Source: an uncultured beta proteobacterium
GTDB taxonomy: Bacteria; Pseudomonadota; Gammaproteobacteria; Burkholderiales; Burkholderiaceae_C
Reading direction: 5' to 3'
Assembly (NCBI GenBank): GCA_903945325.1
Contig: CAJAVE010000201.1
Span: 1 to 32,656 of the forward strand
DNA: 32,656 nt
Below the pieces are notes generated by a model, which saw nothing but the letters and a program-made list of their open reading frames with translations, had not been told where the DNA came from and did no database searches. Positions 1 to 9,039 of the stretch are shown piece by piece. Positions within the stretch are counted from its first letter, which is position 1, and every line of letters starts with the position of its first letter. Both the position numbers and the translations under genes were made by a program.

Positions 1-1
1 G

Positions 2-85
2 GCCCATCACAACACGACGCTAGCGAATATGCAGAGCTTTGGCCCGAGGGTGCAGGTGGTTGCTGCCAATCAGGTGCATTTTTGA
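2..85 (+). CDS. C-terminal fragment of an unidentified protein (cut by window edge)
   Basis: Frame 2 is open from the left edge and ends at a TGA at 83-85, giving 27 residues ending in VVAANQVHF. It lies 14 bases upstream of the phosphatase start on the same strand, so the two may be co-transcribed. The fragment is too short to assign to a family, and it could also be a chance open stretch. Confidence 0.4.
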   Translation, partial: AHHNTTLANMQSFGPRVQVVAANQVHF

Positions 86-99
86 CCTGAAGCTTGCAC

Positions 100-702
100 A
101 TGAACCCGGCCCACCTCTGCATTGCCCGCCACGGCGAAACCGACTGGAACAAGAGCGGCATCTTGCAGGGCTGGTTTGATGTACCTATCAACGATCTGGG
201 CCGCAAGCAGGCCCACCTATTGGCAGCCAAACTGGCAAATGCCAACTTTGACGCGGTCTGGTCCAGCCCACTGGCGCGCGCACGCGAAACAGCGGATATC
301 GTCGCATCCGCTTTGCAGCTGCCACCGCCATCCTGTCACGAGGGCCTGAAGGAAAAGCACTTTGGCGCCATACAAGGCATTCCAAAGGCCGAGCTGGCCG
401 AGCTCAACCCCGCCCTGTTGGAGCAAATCCTGCGGCGCAACCCGGCGGCCGAATTTGTAGGTGGCGAGAGCATGGATGAGTTTGTGGACCGCGTGCTCGC
501 CGCGCTGGACGACATTGGCGCGTGCCACGCCGGGCAGCGCGTGCTGGTGGTCACGCACGGTTGGGTGATGGACGTGGTCACACGCCACATCAATGGCCAC
601 AGCCGCAGCACGGTGCTGCACCTGAAACCGCAAAATGGTGATTGCCTGTGGGTTGAAATGGCACAGAAGCAGCTGCGGGTCGCCCAGGCAGCGTTCATCT
701 AA
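100..702 (+). CDS. Histidine phosphatase family protein (phosphoglycerate mutase-like)
   Basis: A 200-residue protein of the histidine phosphatase (2H-phosphatase) superfamily. The N-terminal catalytic RHG motif (IARHGETDWN, residues 8-17) carries the histidine that is phosphorylated in this family. A second conserved histidine is in VLVVTHGWVMDVV near residue 155, and the SSPLARARETA block is also typical. I chose the ATG at 100. A TTG at 94 is in frame but adds only two residues, and neither start has a strong Shine-Dalgarno sequence. Length fits the cobC/GpmB-like single-domain group, but the substrate cannot be told from sequence: phosphoglycerate, alpha-ribazole phosphate and other phosphate esters are all possible. 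It precedes the D-serine dehydratase gene on the same strand with a 53-base gap that contains a dispersed repeat. Confidence 0.88.
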   Translation: MNPAHLCIARHGETDWNKSGILQGWFDVPINDLGRKQAHLLAAKLANANFDAVWSSPLARARETADIVASALQLPPPSCHEGLKEKHFGAIQGIPKAELAELNPALLEQILRRNPAAEFVGGESMDEFVDRVLAALDDIGACHAGQRVLVVTHGWVMDVVTRHINGHSRSTVLHLKPQNGDCLWVEMAQKQLRVAQAAFI

Positions 703-703
703 T

Positions 704-730
704 GCTATATTTTTGATAGCTGCTTGCGCA
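704..730 (+). repeat. Dispersed 27-bp intergenic element, copy 1
   Basis: The element begins with a small hairpin (GCTAT 704-708 pairing with ATAGC 716-720) and ends in GCTGCTTGCGCA at 719-730. A second 27-base copy lies at 11994-12020 with the same GCTAT start and the same 12-base end. It sits directly after the phosphatase stop codon. I associate this motif with intergenic regions of Comamonadaceae, but that is recollection and has not been checked here. Confidence 0.55.
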
Positions 731-755
731 TGCTTCACGGGGCCTGGAGACACTT

Positions 756-2042
756 TTGACACACAGAATCCTGACCAAACTGCGTGCAGCTACACCGCAG
801 CTCTGGATCAACCCGCAGCGCGATCCCGCGATCCCGATGGGTCTGAGCGACTCAGCTTTTCAACCGCAGGGCATGCAGGTCGCCCAAGAGCGCTTCGCGC
901 GCTTTGCACCGCTGTTGGCCAACCTTTTTCCTGAACTGGCCGCCATGGATGGCCGGATTGAATCGGCGCTGCAACCGGTTCCCGCCATGCAAAAGGCATT
1001 GGGTTTGTCAGTCGCCCAAGGGCAGCTGTGGGTCAAGGCGGACCACAGCCTGCCGGTCGCCGGCTCCATCAAGGCGCGGGGCGGTTTTCACGAGGTACTC
1101 GAAGTAGCCGAGCGTCTGGCCGTGGAACATGGCCTGCTACGACCCGACGCCGACTACCGCGCTTTGGCTCAGCCCGCTGCACGCGCCTTGTTTGCCCGCC
1201 ACCAGATCGCCGTGGGCTCCACCGGCAACCTCGGCATGGCCATTGGCGTGCTGGCGGCAGCGCTGGGATTTCGGGCGGTGGTGCACATGTCCACCGAAGC
1301 CAAGGAATGGAAAAAGCAGCGCCTGCGCCTGCGTGGCGTGGAGGTGGTGGAGCACACCGGCGACTACGAACAGGCCGTGGCCGGTGGACGCAGCCTGGCG
1401 CAGACAGACCCGCTGTGCCATTTTGTGGACGACGAGCGCTCGCTGTCGCTGTTCATGGGCTACAGCGCTGCCGCCCTGCACCTGCAAGTCCAGCTGAGGG
1501 CGCAGGGTGTGCAGGTGGACGCGCAACATCCCTTGATCGTCTACCTGCCCTGCGGCGTGGGCGGTGCACCGGCCGGCATCGCCTGGGGCCTACACCAGTT
1601 GTTTGGCGCGCACGTGCATTGCTTTTTTGCGGAACCAGTGCAGTCGCCCTGCTTTCTGGTTCACATGCTGGCGACCGACGGCAGCAGCCCATCCGTCTAT
1701 GACTTTGGCCTGAGCAACCAGACCGAAGCCGACGGCCTGGCCGTGCCACGCGCCTCGTTGTTGGCGGCCAGCGTGATGAGCAAGTTATTGGCCGGTGTGT
1801 TCACGGTGGAAGATCAGACGCTGTTCGACCACCTGGCGCAGCTTATGGCCACCGAGGGCATGCGCATCGAGCCCTCCGCCGCAGCCGGGTTCAGCGGGCC
1901 GGGTCAGCTGGGTAGCAGCGCACCGGCCTGCCCGGGTGCCAACCATGTGGTCTGGACCACGGGCGGGCTGCTGGTGCCGGACGCGCAGTACCAGACGTTT
2001 CTGGATCGTGCGGTTACGCAACCAACGCCGACGCCGCTATAA
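756..2042 (+). CDS. dsdA: D-serine dehydratase (D-serine ammonia-lyase)
   Basis: A 428-residue fold-type II PLP enzyme converting D-serine to pyruvate and ammonia in the cytosol. The PLP lysine is Lys106 in AGSIKARGG. The phosphate-binding loop is [12 protein letters not shown], and the C-terminal region has [11 protein letters not shown], both as in DsdA. Length is close to the E. coli enzyme (about 440). The start is a TTG at 756 with GGAG at 746-749, six bases upstream, and the N-terminus ([16 protein letters not shown]) resembles the DsdA family. No DsdC-like regulator or DsdX transporter is adjacent. Its 3' end overlaps the convergent hydrolase gene by 29 bases. The related L-threonine dehydratases are less likely because of the DsdA-type N-terminus. 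Confidence 0.9.
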   Translation: MTHRILTKLRAATPQLWINPQRDPAIPMGLSDSAFQPQGMQVAQERFARFAPLLANLFPELAAMDGRIESALQPVPAMQKALGLSVAQGQLWVKADHSLPVAGSIKARGGFHEVLEVAERLAVEHGLLRPDADYRALAQPAARALFARHQIAVGSTGNLGMAIGVLAAALGFRAVVHMSTEAKEWKKQRLRLRGVEVVEHTGDYEQAVAGGRSLAQTDPLCHFVDDERSLSLFMGYSAAALHLQVQLRAQGVQVDAQHPLIVYLPCGVGGAPAGIAWGLHQLFGAHVHCFFAEPVQSPCFLVHMLATDGSSPSVYDFGLSNQTEADGLAVPRASLLAASVMSKLLAGVFTVEDQTLFDHLAQLMATEGMRIEPSAAAGFSGPGQLGSSAPACPGANHVVWTTGGLLVPDAQYQTFLDRAVTQPTPTPL

Positions 2043-2889
2043 AGTCGCGTATGCAATTCAGCTGATCCGCTACATTCAATGCAGGAGCGTGCCCGCAATG
2101 GGGCACTTCCATCACCTGCAGACGCCCCGCCGCGCCCGGACCCCGGTGGCGCATGGCCTCAATCGTTTCATCCAGCACCAGATCCGACTCCACACCGTGT
2201 AGTGCCAGCACGGGAATCTGCAGCGCATCGTAGTGCGGCCAGATGTCGTAATCCGTCGGGTGGCAGATGAACTGCTGCACCATGGCGGGGTCATAGTGCG
2301 GGGTCACACGACCATTGGGCAGGCGCCGGGTGGATGTCTCGGTCAGACGGCGCCACTGCGCGTCACTCATCCATCCATAGGGTTTGTAGACCTGGCGGAA
2401 AAACGCTTCCAGTTCCCGCACCGTGTCGAAAGCCGGTGGACTACCCGCGTATTCACGGATGCGCGCAATGGCAGGTGCTGCCAGCGCTGGTGCGTTGTCG
2501 TTGAGCGTCAGGCTCTGGATGCGCGCGGGCATCGACGGTTCATAGAGGCCGGACGCGCACACTGTGCCAATAGCACCTCCCATGGATGTGCCCACCCAGT
2601 GGGCGCGATCAATGCCGAGCTGATCAAACAATTGCGCCGCAATGCGCGCGTAAAACGCCAAACAATACTCCTGCTCGGGACGCTGGCTCCATTGGCTCAG
2701 ACCACGGCCAATCATGTCCGGACAAATCACGCGGTATTGCGGACTCAGATGTTCGGCCAGTTCGTCCATGTCCCGCCCGGTGCGAGCCAGGCCGTGCCAT
2801 GCCACCACCACTGGAGCGTCGGGTGCACCCCACTCCGTGGTGTGAATCTCCAGACCAGAGCAGGTGACGTAGTGGGACTGGCTTTTCAT
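2014..2889 (-). CDS. Alpha/beta hydrolase
   Basis: A 291-residue cytosolic alpha/beta-hydrolase-fold protein without signal peptide. The oxyanion region is [13 protein letters not shown], the nucleophile elbow is GTSMGG (Ser), and the catalytic histidine is probably in VPHCGHAP near the C-terminus. The start is an ATG with AAGGGGAT about seven bases upstream. It is the last gene of the LIV/3HB-oligomer hydrolase operon, 23 bases after the oligomer hydrolase stop, and overlaps convergent dsdA by 29 bases. From its position I infer an ester, lactone or thioester hydrolase acting on the imported product, for example an intracellular hydroxybutyrate oligomer esterase. The family alone does not fix the substrate. 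Confidence 0.85.
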   Translation of the reverse strand: MKSQSHYVTCSGLEIHTTEWGAPDAPVVVAWHGLARTGRDMDELAEHLSPQYRVICPDMIGRGLSQWSQRPEQEYCLAFYARIAAQLFDQLGIDRAHWVGTSMGGAIGTVCASGLYEPSMPARIQSLTLNDNAPALAAPAIARIREYAGSPPAFDTVRELEAFFRQVYKPYGWMSDAQWRRLTETSTRRLPNGRVTPHYDPAMVQQFICHPTDYDIWPHYDALQIPVLALHGVESDLVLDETIEAMRHRGPGAAGRLQVMEVPHCGHAPALNVADQLNCIRDFIAASALVA

Positions 2890-2912
2890 GAATACATCCC
2901 CTTTTAAGTGGT

Positions 2913-5144
2913 TTAGTTGGGCACGTTGAGCGATGTTCCACTGAACACGATGGCGTCAGCCGCAATGGGCGCTGCAACAAAGCCCGGCACATGGGCCGCC
3001 GTGATGGCTGGTGCCGCGCCTGCGGTGCCACCACGAACCGTCGTACGCACCACCTGGCTGGGTGGCAAAGCCGTGCCGCTCTTCAGGTTGGCGTACATGG
3101 CATTCATGGCTTGCACGAAGTAGCCGTGCAGTGGCACAAAGCGGGTGTCAAAGCCGGAGAACGGGATGAAGCTGTCAAAGTGCTGCGCATTGGCCACTTC
3201 GATGTAGCTCAACTTGCTGCTGGCGCCTTCCACGGACCGGTTGTAGGCGGTATAGGCACGCTCGGAGTTGTTGACCGGCAGCAATGCGTCGCTGCGGCCT
3301 GCCAGCATCAGCGTGGGCTTGCCGCGCAGGTTGCCGTTGAGCAGAACCTCGGCCACACCCGCACGCACGGCATCACTTTGCGCCTTGGTGGGTGTGGTGG
3401 CAGCGGTCAGGGCAGCCCCGGTCACCGTATCTGCGCCAGTAAAGAGCGCGCGTTGGCAGAGCGCTGCGTCCAGCGAGAAGTCGGCCACGCCGGTAGATGG
3501 TGACACGCCCAGATTCCAGCTTTTCGCGCCGCCAACAGAGTCGTTGTAAATCACGGTCGCTGGTGTGCCATTGACGGTACCGTTTCCGGTCGCGTAGCTG
3601 GCGGCCTTGACTGCGGCGGCCATGGCGGCAGGCACCCCCGCAGTTGCCGCAGCGGCACTCATGCCGCACAGGTTGTCAGTCACCGAAAACTTGCCATAGG
3701 CGTTGGTGTACATCATGGAAATGATGGTTGCATTGCCCAGCGCGTAATGCGCGTTGTGCATGGTGTCGTTGTCGGCGCTCCAACCGGCCGCGCGCAGTTT
3801 GACCAGCGCGTTGGCGGCCTGCTCCGCCGTTGTGGCGCCAGTGACCAAACCCTTGGCCGCCAGTTGTGTGCAGCGGTTGGTCGCGGTGGTGGTTTGTGCT
3901 GTCAATCCGAGATAGTTGTAGACCGACACTTCGGCCACGGTGGCGGATGCCGCCAGTGCGGCGCAGGGCTGAAACAGGTTGCCGACGGTGAAGTAGTCCA
4001 TCATCGACTTGCCGTAGCCCGCAACCGGAACACCCCCCAACTGCACACCATAGCCTGTTGTGGTGGCGGGTTGGGCACTGGGCTCACCTGCAACCACGCC
4101 GTCAATGATGCCGGCAGTGTCTTGCTCGGCAGCGCGCAATACGGCGGCGCCTCCGTTGGACACGGAAGCGGCAATCACCAGGGTGTTGGCCGCTGTAAAA
4201 CGCAAGGCCTTGGCCGTTCCGTTGGGAACGGTGGGCGCGAACTGCTGATTGAGTGCGTACAGGGCGTAGGCCGCAGCGGCCAGGGTGTCGTTGCCCCAGT
4301 CCTTTTCGGGGTTGACTTGCGAATGGGCGTGCTTGAGCGCCACCCGGTTCGGAAACGCCGCGTTGTAAACCGCACGCGCAGCGTCGGTGACATTGGCCGC
4401 AAAGTGGGACAGCGTGCCCGCCACTGTGCGGGTTGCGCGCGTACCGTCGACGCGATGCACCGTGTCATCACCCAGGTCATACAGACCCATGCCCTTGCCT
4501 GCGTCGGTCAGAGCCACGGCGCAGCCACGCTTGAGCCCCCAGTCACCTGCAGTGCCAATGGCGCCATAGACACCGCGCGAGCCTGATGATGGCCCCACCA
4601 CAACACAGGGCGCATTGACATCAAAACTGTCAGGAATCTGAACCGCCATGGTGACGCGCTTGCGCCCTGTTGCGTCGTCCAGCACGCCGACATATTCCAG
4701 GCCGGGCACCAGGCCTTCACCCAGGGTGTTCTTTCCGGCCAGGTCAATGTTGGGACCATACAGCGTGCCAAAACCGCCGTTGGCGGAGTTGTCCACTACA
4801 CCACGGTAATTGGATTGAATGGCATTGCGGCGCAACTCGTCGGCCGTGGGATTGAGCGGGTCAACATAGGCCACGAGGGTCGCCGCTGCGGTGTTGATCA
4901 GACCGCTTTTACCCAGGCCAGCGGTCAGTAAATCCTGACCGGAAGCGGTGCTGGCTGCGCCAATCGCCGTAGCGCGGTAGCTCTTCACCCCCAGATCACT
5001 AACACCCGTGGGTAGTTTATTGACCTCGGGATCGGCAGTGCCACCGCCGCAACCGGCAAGCGCAGTCGCGCATAGTAATGCGACGGCTGTGGCTGTGCGG
5101 GTCAGATTCAGGCTCAGTGTATGGGTCTCGATAGTGCTTTGCAT
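2913..5144 (-). CDS. D-(-)-3-hydroxybutyrate oligomer hydrolase (predicted lipoprotein)
   Basis: A 743-residue member of the 3HB-oligomer hydrolase family, which splits short oligomers of 3-hydroxybutyrate released from PHB into monomers. Residues 1-32 form a signal peptide with the lipobox LAGC (Cys32), predicting a lipid-anchored exported enzyme. The likely nucleophile is Ser329 in SVSNGG, the motif typical of this family in place of GxSxG. Other family-like blocks are GPSSGSRGVYGAIGTAGDWGLKRGCAVAL and, near the C-terminus, VANAQHFDSFI with a histidine that may be catalytic. The start is ATG 5144 with AGGAGA seven bases upstream; a longer in-frame extension to 5315 would bury the signal peptide and overlaps livM. 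It lies 44 bases after livM and 23 before the alpha/beta hydrolase. Confidence 0.9.
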   Translation of the reverse strand: MQSTIETHTLSLNLTRTATAVALLCATALAGCGGGTADPEVNKLPTGVSDLGVKSYRATAIGAASTASGQDLLTAGLGKSGLINTAAATLVAYVDPLNPTADELRRNAIQSNYRGVVDNSANGGFGTLYGPNIDLAGKNTLGEGLVPGLEYVGVLDDATGRKRVTMAVQIPDSFDVNAPCVVVGPSSGSRGVYGAIGTAGDWGLKRGCAVALTDAGKGMGLYDLGDDTVHRVDGTRATRTVAGTLSHFAANVTDAARAVYNAAFPNRVALKHAHSQVNPEKDWGNDTLAAAAYALYALNQQFAPTVPNGTAKALRFTAANTLVIAASVSNGGAAVLRAAEQDTAGIIDGVVAGEPSAQPATTTGYGVQLGGVPVAGYGKSMMDYFTVGNLFQPCAALAASATVAEVSVYNYLGLTAQTTTATNRCTQLAAKGLVTGATTAEQAANALVKLRAAGWSADNDTMHNAHYALGNATIISMMYTNAYGKFSVTDNLCGMSAAAATAGVPAAMAAAVKAASYATGNGTVNGTPATVIYNDSVGGAKSWNLGVSPSTGVADFSLDAALCQRALFTGADTVTGAALTAATTPTKAQSDAVRAGVAEVLLNGNLRGKPTLMLAGRSDALLPVNNSERAYTAYNRSVEGASSKLSYIEVANAQHFDSFIPFSGFDTRFVPLHGYFVQAMNAMYANLKSGTALPPSQVVRTTVRGGTAGAAPAITAAHVPGFVAAPIAADAIVFSGTSLNVPN

Positions 5145-5188
5145 GGATGTCTCCTGTTGTCTTTTGAAATCAAGGCATGAAGGCGTGG

Positions 5189-6256
5189 TCACAGCCGCAC
5201 GCTCCGTGCGCGCAGCCTTCCCACCACACCGGAGGGGAAGTAATAAACCGAAAGAACGAACAGCACGCCCAGCCAGAGCAGCCAGCGGTCCGGCGACAGC
5301 AGTGCCGACAACCACGGCAAAGCACTGGCCGCCTCACTGCCCAGGCGCAGCAAATCCTGCAGGTAGCTTTGCGCCACCAGAAAGAGAGAGGCACCCACGA
5401 TGGCGCCATACATCGTGCCCATGCCACCGATGACGACGATGAGCAGCACGTCCATCATGATTTCGAACGACAGCGAGGTGTCAGGTCCGTTGTAGCGCAG
5501 CCAAAGGGCCAGCATGGACCCCGCCAGGCAAGCAAACAGCGCCGACAAAATGGCCGATGTGGTGCGGTAGACCACGACACGGTAGCCAATAGCTTCGGCG
5601 CGAAACTCGTTCTCGCGGATGGCCTGCAGTACCCGGCCAAACGGAGAGTTGACGATGCGCAGCAAGGCCAGAAACAGCACCACCGCCGTCACGAACAACA
5701 GGTAGTAGCACAGCAGGCGACCGTCCAGCGAAACACCCAGAAAGGGCTGCTCACTGAACTCGTAGCTGGGTGACAGAATCTCCGGCACCTTGAACGACAG
5801 ACCGTCTTCACCGCCCGTGATCTCATGCAACTGTGAGGCCAGTGTCAGAAAAGCTGAAGCCACCGCCAATGTGATCATGGCAAAAAAGATGGCGCGCACG
5901 CGCAGCGAAAACAGCCCCACCACCAGCGCCAGCACAAACGAGAGCGCCAAACTGCCACCCAGCCCCACAGCCAGAGCCTCCCAGGTCGGGCCCATGCGCG
6001 TCGTGGCCACGGCAATGCCATAGGCACCAATGCCAAAAAACATGGTGTGGGCAAAACTGACGATGCCGGTGTAGCCGAGCAACAAGTCAAAACTGGCCAC
6101 CAGCACGATGAAGACCAGCACCTTGGCAGCCACATTGAGCGCCTTGACGCCCGGGAAGATGAAGGGCGTCAACGCAAGTGCCAGCACCAGCAAGATCAGC
6201 AAGCCCGACAACCAGCGGCTGCGCGGCAAATCGTTAGAGAGAAATCGTTGCAACAT
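5189..6256 (-). CDS. livM: LIV-type ABC transporter permease, LivM family
   Basis: An integral membrane permease of the branched-chain amino-acid/amide (HAAT) ABC family, about 355 residues with many hydrophobic segments. The family block LLLGYTGIVSFAHTMFFGIGAYG lies in the first third, and the cytoplasmic-loop signature is ALLRIVNSPFGRVLQAIRENE. I chose ATG 6256, preceded by AGAGG seven bases upstream, over a TTG at 6286 that adds ten residues. It pairs with LivH to form the channel. It is separated from livH by 130 bases holding a hairpin-rich repeat, unlike the overlapping livG/livF/livH junctions. The substrate is not necessarily an amino acid, because hydrolase genes follow directly. Confidence 0.9.
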   Translation of the reverse strand: MLQRFLSNDLPRSRWLSGLLILLVLALALTPFIFPGVKALNVAAKVLVFIVLVASFDLLLGYTGIVSFAHTMFFGIGAYGIAVATTRMGPTWEALAVGLGGSLALSFVLALVVGLFSLRVRAIFFAMITLAVASAFLTLASQLHEITGGEDGLSFKVPEILSPSYEFSEQPFLGVSLDGRLLCYYLLFVTAVVLFLALLRIVNSPFGRVLQAIRENEFRAEAIGYRVVVYRTTSAILSALFACLAGSMLALWLRYNGPDTSLSFEIMMDVLLIVVIGGMGTMYGAIVGASLFLVAQSYLQDLLRLGSEAASALPWLSALLSPDRWLLWLGVLFVLSVYYFPSGVVGRLRARSVRL

Positions 6257-6295
6257 ACATAAGCCTCTAATAATGCGTGTCTTCAATCAGGAACG

Positions 6296-6385
6296 CCGCA
6301 GAACCGGCATCGCCGGGCTGCTGGTGTTGCCCCCTGCAAGGGGGAAAGCGGCCACACGCAGTGGGCAAGCCGGGGGGTCTTCGTA
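6296..6385. repeat. GC-rich hairpin element between livH and livM
   Basis: The gap between two transporter genes contains a perfect hairpin, CCCCCT (6330-6335) and AGGGGG (6339-6344) around GCA, in a longer GC-rich segment. It resembles dispersed palindromic intergenic elements I associate with Comamonadaceae; only one copy is in this window, so family membership is unproven. It could also adjust livM expression or stabilise the upstream transcript. Confidence 0.45.
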
Positions 6386-6386
6386 T

Positions 6387-7370
6387 TCATCGGTTGGCTA
6401 CGGGGTAGACGCCCTGTGGACGCCACAGCAGGATGGCGACCATCAGCGCGATGTTGGAAAACAGCGCCACCTTGGGCGCCAGAAAGCCGGTGTAGTTGGC
6501 CATCAGCCCCACCAGCAAGGCACCGATCAATGCCCCACCCGTCGAGCCCAAACCGCCGATGATGATGACGATGAAGATCAGCACGTTGACCTGTGCGCCC
6601 ATTTGCGGCGTAACCGTCTGCTGGTAGAGCCCCCACATCACGCCACCCAGACCGGCTAGCGCACTGCCCACCACAAACACGCCAATGAACAGACGCTTGA
6701 TGCGGTAACCCAGCGACTCCACCATCTCACGGTCCTGCACGCCGGCGCGAATGAGCAGGCCAATTTTGGTACGTCCCAGCACCCAGGCCAGTGTGGCAAA
6801 CACGGCCAGCCCGACCACCACCGCCATCAGGCGGTACTTTTCGATGGCGGCGTCACCCAGGTACAGCGAGCCCCGCATGCCTTCCGGCAGCGGCAGCGCC
6901 AGTTGCGCCGGGCCCCAGATGACCTTGATCAGCTCTTCACCAATGATCATGCCGCCCATGGTGATGAGGATTTGCTTCAGATGCTGGCCATAGACTGGTC
7001 GAACAATGAATCGCTCGAACGCCAGCCCCACGGCACCGGCCACCGCCATCGCGACCAGCATGGCCGGGAACACCGCCACCAGGTTGCGCCACAACTGGTC
7101 GGAGCCGGTCCAGTCGCCCATGGCCCCCAGCACGGATGTCGCTACAAACGCACCCAGCGCGATAAACACGCCGTGGCCAAAGTTGAGCACATCCATCAAA
7201 CCAAACACCAGGGTCAAGCCGGAGGCGATGATGAAAATAATCATCCCCATGGCCAGCCCGGCAACGGTCAACGTGACCCAGGTCGAGGTCGAACCAATGA
7301 ACGGCATGACCAGCATCGCCAGTAGAGGAACCAGCGCCAGAGGCTTCCAGTCAAAGTCTAAATTCTTCAT
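6387..7370 (-). CDS. livH: LIV-type ABC transporter permease, LivH family
   Basis: A 327-residue integral membrane permease of the LIV/HAAT family. The diagnostic block ASGLTLVFGLMDVLNFGHGVFIALGAF is near residues 50-76, and the C-terminal block IIGGLGSTGGALIGALLVGL is also typical. It partners LivM. Its ATG overlaps the livF stop by four bases, indicating translational coupling. The order livG-livF-livH-livM after the binding-protein gene is a normal LIV operon order variant. Confidence 0.92.
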   Translation of the reverse strand: MKNLDFDWKPLALVPLLAMLVMPFIGSTSTWVTLTVAGLAMGMIIFIIASGLTLVFGLMDVLNFGHGVFIALGAFVATSVLGAMGDWTGSDQLWRNLVAVFPAMLVAMAVAGAVGLAFERFIVRPVYGQHLKQILITMGGMIIGEELIKVIWGPAQLALPLPEGMRGSLYLGDAAIEKYRLMAVVVGLAVFATLAWVLGRTKIGLLIRAGVQDREMVESLGYRIKRLFIGVFVVGSALAGLGGVMWGLYQQTVTPQMGAQVNVLIFIVIIIGGLGSTGGALIGALLVGLMANYTGFLAPKVALFSNIALMVAILLWRPQGVYPVANR

Positions 7371-8107
7371 ATTGCCAACCCCAGCAAGGCGTGCTGCATG
7401 TCTTCGTTGTCTGCCAGTTCTTTCATGGTGCCGGCATGCACCACGCGGCCGTTGTCCATGACGGCCACCTGGTCACCCAGGCGCTTGGCAAAGCTGATGT
7501 TTTGCTCCACCAGCAAAATGGTGGTGCCGGTTTGTTTGAGCTGGGCAAACGCATCAATCATGTTGTTGATGATGGCCGGGGCCAGGCCCTTGCTGGGCTC
7601 GTCCACAATGAGCAACTTGCGCGGCTCGACAATGGCGCGGGCCACGGCCAGCATCTGCTTTTGACCGCCCGAGAGCTTGCCTGCGGGGTGGTTCCAGAAT
7701 TTCTCAACAGCCGGAAACAGGGCGAATATCCACTCCAGGCGCTTGCTGTCCATTTGATCCGCTCGTTTGGCTGAGCGGGCCGCCAGCAGCATGTTTTCCT
7801 TGACGGTGAGGTCGGAAAATATGCCCATATTTTCAGGAACGTAAGCGATGTCCAAGCCTGCTATGGCCGGAGTTTCAGCAGCCGTAATCGGTTTGCCATC
7901 AAACACCACCGACCCTTGCGACGCGTGCCACAGGCCCATGATGGTGCGTAGCGTGGTGGTCTTGCCAGCGCCGTTGCGACCCAACAGCATGGTCAGCTGA
8001 CCACGCGCCACCGCAAGGTCCACTCCGTGCAGGATGTGGTACGCGCCAATATGGGTGTGCACGCCGGATAGCGTGAGCAATGCGTCAGTGTGAATGGCCT
8101 GGGTCAT
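7367..8107 (-). CDS. livF: LIV-type ABC transporter ATP-binding protein, LivF family
   Basis: A 246-residue cytosolic ATPase subunit. Walker A is GRNGAGKTT (residues 43-51), the signature is KLSGGQKQMLAVARAI, Walker B is LLIVDEPSKGL, and the switch histidine position is replaced by the LLVEQN form usual in LivF. The start ATG overlaps the livG stop by four bases (ATGA), and the stop overlaps the livH start in the same way, so the three genes are translationally coupled. Confidence 0.93.
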   Translation of the reverse strand: MTQAIHTDALLTLSGVHTHIGAYHILHGVDLAVARGQLTMLLGRNGAGKTTTLRTIMGLWHASQGSVVFDGKPITAAETPAIAGLDIAYVPENMGIFSDLTVKENMLLAARSAKRADQMDSKRLEWIFALFPAVEKFWNHPAGKLSGGQKQMLAVARAIVEPRKLLIVDEPSKGLAPAIINNMIDAFAQLKQTGTTILLVEQNISFAKRLGDQVAVMDNGRVVHAGTMKELADNEDMQHALLGLAI

Positions 8108-8886
8108 ACGCCCTCCTCTGCCGCTGCGGTCTTGGGGGCAACGCCCAGGTACGCCTCTTGAACCACGGGTGAGGCAATGACTGTGGCCGGGTCCCCGTCG
8201 GCCACCAGGGTCCCGTTGTGCAGCACGATGATGCGGTCAGCCAGTTCGCGAACCACGTCCATTTTGTGCTCCACCAGCAAAATGGTCTTTCGCTTGTCTT
8301 CCTTGAGTTTGCGAATCAGATTGAGGATGACCGGGGCTTCGTCCGCCGACATACCCGCTGTGGGTTCATCGAACATGAACACATCGGGCTCCAGGGCCAT
8401 CAGCAGGGCCACCTCGAGCTTGCGCTGGTCACCGTGCGGCAGACTGGCCACCGTGGCAGCGCGCTTGTCGTTCATTGAAACGGCTTCCAGAACCTCTTCA
8501 GCCAGTTGGGTCAGCGCCTTGTGGTCGCTCCAGATGCTCCACAGATTAAGTCCACGCAAATGCGCCCCTGAGCGCGCCGCCTGCACCGCCAGCCGCACGT
8601 TCTCCAGCACCGTCAGATTCGGAAACAGGTTGGTCAGTTGAAACGCCCGCCCCAAGCCCGCACGGGTGCGGGCCGAAGGGCTCAGGCCCGCCAGGCTGTT
8701 GCCATTCAAAAACACCTCACCGCTACTGGCCTTGAGCTGGCCTGAGATGAGATTGAAATAGGTGGTTTTGCCAGCCCCGTTGGGGCCAACAATGGCGGTC
8801 AGCGTGCCTGGCTGAAAAGTGCAGCTGACAGCATTCACCGCCACGTGCCCGCCGAAGCGGATCGTGAGTTCTTTGGTTTCTAGCAT
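8104..8886 (-). CDS. livG: LIV-type ABC transporter ATP-binding protein, LivG family
   Basis: A 260-residue cytosolic ATPase that pairs with LivF. Walker A is GPNGAGKTT near residue 35. The signature region is ASLPHGDQRKLEVALLM, the degenerate LivG-type form of LSGGQ, and Walker B is VFMFDEPTAGM followed by LLVEHKMDVV. The start ATG 8886 has only a weak Shine-Dalgarno sequence, and the 153-base gap to the upstream binding-protein gene holds a hairpin and a long imperfect inverted repeat. That arrangement may lower ATPase and permease expression relative to the binding protein. Confidence 0.92.
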   Translation of the reverse strand: MLETKELTIRFGGHVAVNAVSCTFQPGTLTAIVGPNGAGKTTYFNLISGQLKASSGEVFLNGNSLAGLSPSARTRAGLGRAFQLTNLFPNLTVLENVRLAVQAARSGAHLRGLNLWSIWSDHKALTQLAEEVLEAVSMNDKRAATVASLPHGDQRKLEVALLMALEPDVFMFDEPTAGMSADEAPVILNLIRKLKEDKRKTILLVEHKMDVVRELADRIIVLHNGTLVADGDPATVIASPVVQEAYLGVAPKTAAAEEGV

Positions 8887-8893
8887 ATGTGGG

Positions 8894-8914
8894 GTTCCCG
8901 AAAAGGATGGGAAC
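8894..8914. terminator. Hairpin just upstream of livG (possible attenuator)
   Basis: Perfect six-base arms GTTCCC (8894-8899) and GGGAAC (8909-8914) lie a few bases before the livG start on the transcribed minus strand. No U-run follows, so it is not a standard Rho-independent terminator. A processing or attenuation hairpin after the binding-protein gene is plausible. Confidence 0.35.
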
Positions 8915-8917
8915 GGT

Positions 8918-9028
8918 GTAGCGAGCGTTCGTCAGGCAAGGCGCACGGAGCGCAGGAACCGGAGCGTACTCAGGTACGTGAGGATTCCGAGTACCACGCA
9001 ACGCCGGCTGGCGATTGCGCAGTAACCG
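8918..9028. repeat. Long imperfect inverted repeat between binding-protein gene and livG
   Basis: The segment has two arms, roughly 8921-8960 and 8981-9020, that are imperfect reverse complements and could fold into one long stem. The centre contains GTACTC and GAGTAC. It has no coding potential I trust. It looks like a mobile or dispersed intergenic palindromic element, but only one copy is visible here. Confidence 0.5.
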
Positions 9029-9039
9029 GGCACACCCTT

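Noticed and set aside
3747..4586. 279-codon plus-strand open frame
   Set aside because: Antisense to the oligomer hydrolase; composition-driven shadow in high-GC DNA with no recognisable domain.
2913..5315. 800-residue version of the 3HB-oligomer hydrolase
   Set aside because: The extension overlaps livM and hides the lipoprotein signal; ATG 5144 has a strong Shine-Dalgarno sequence.
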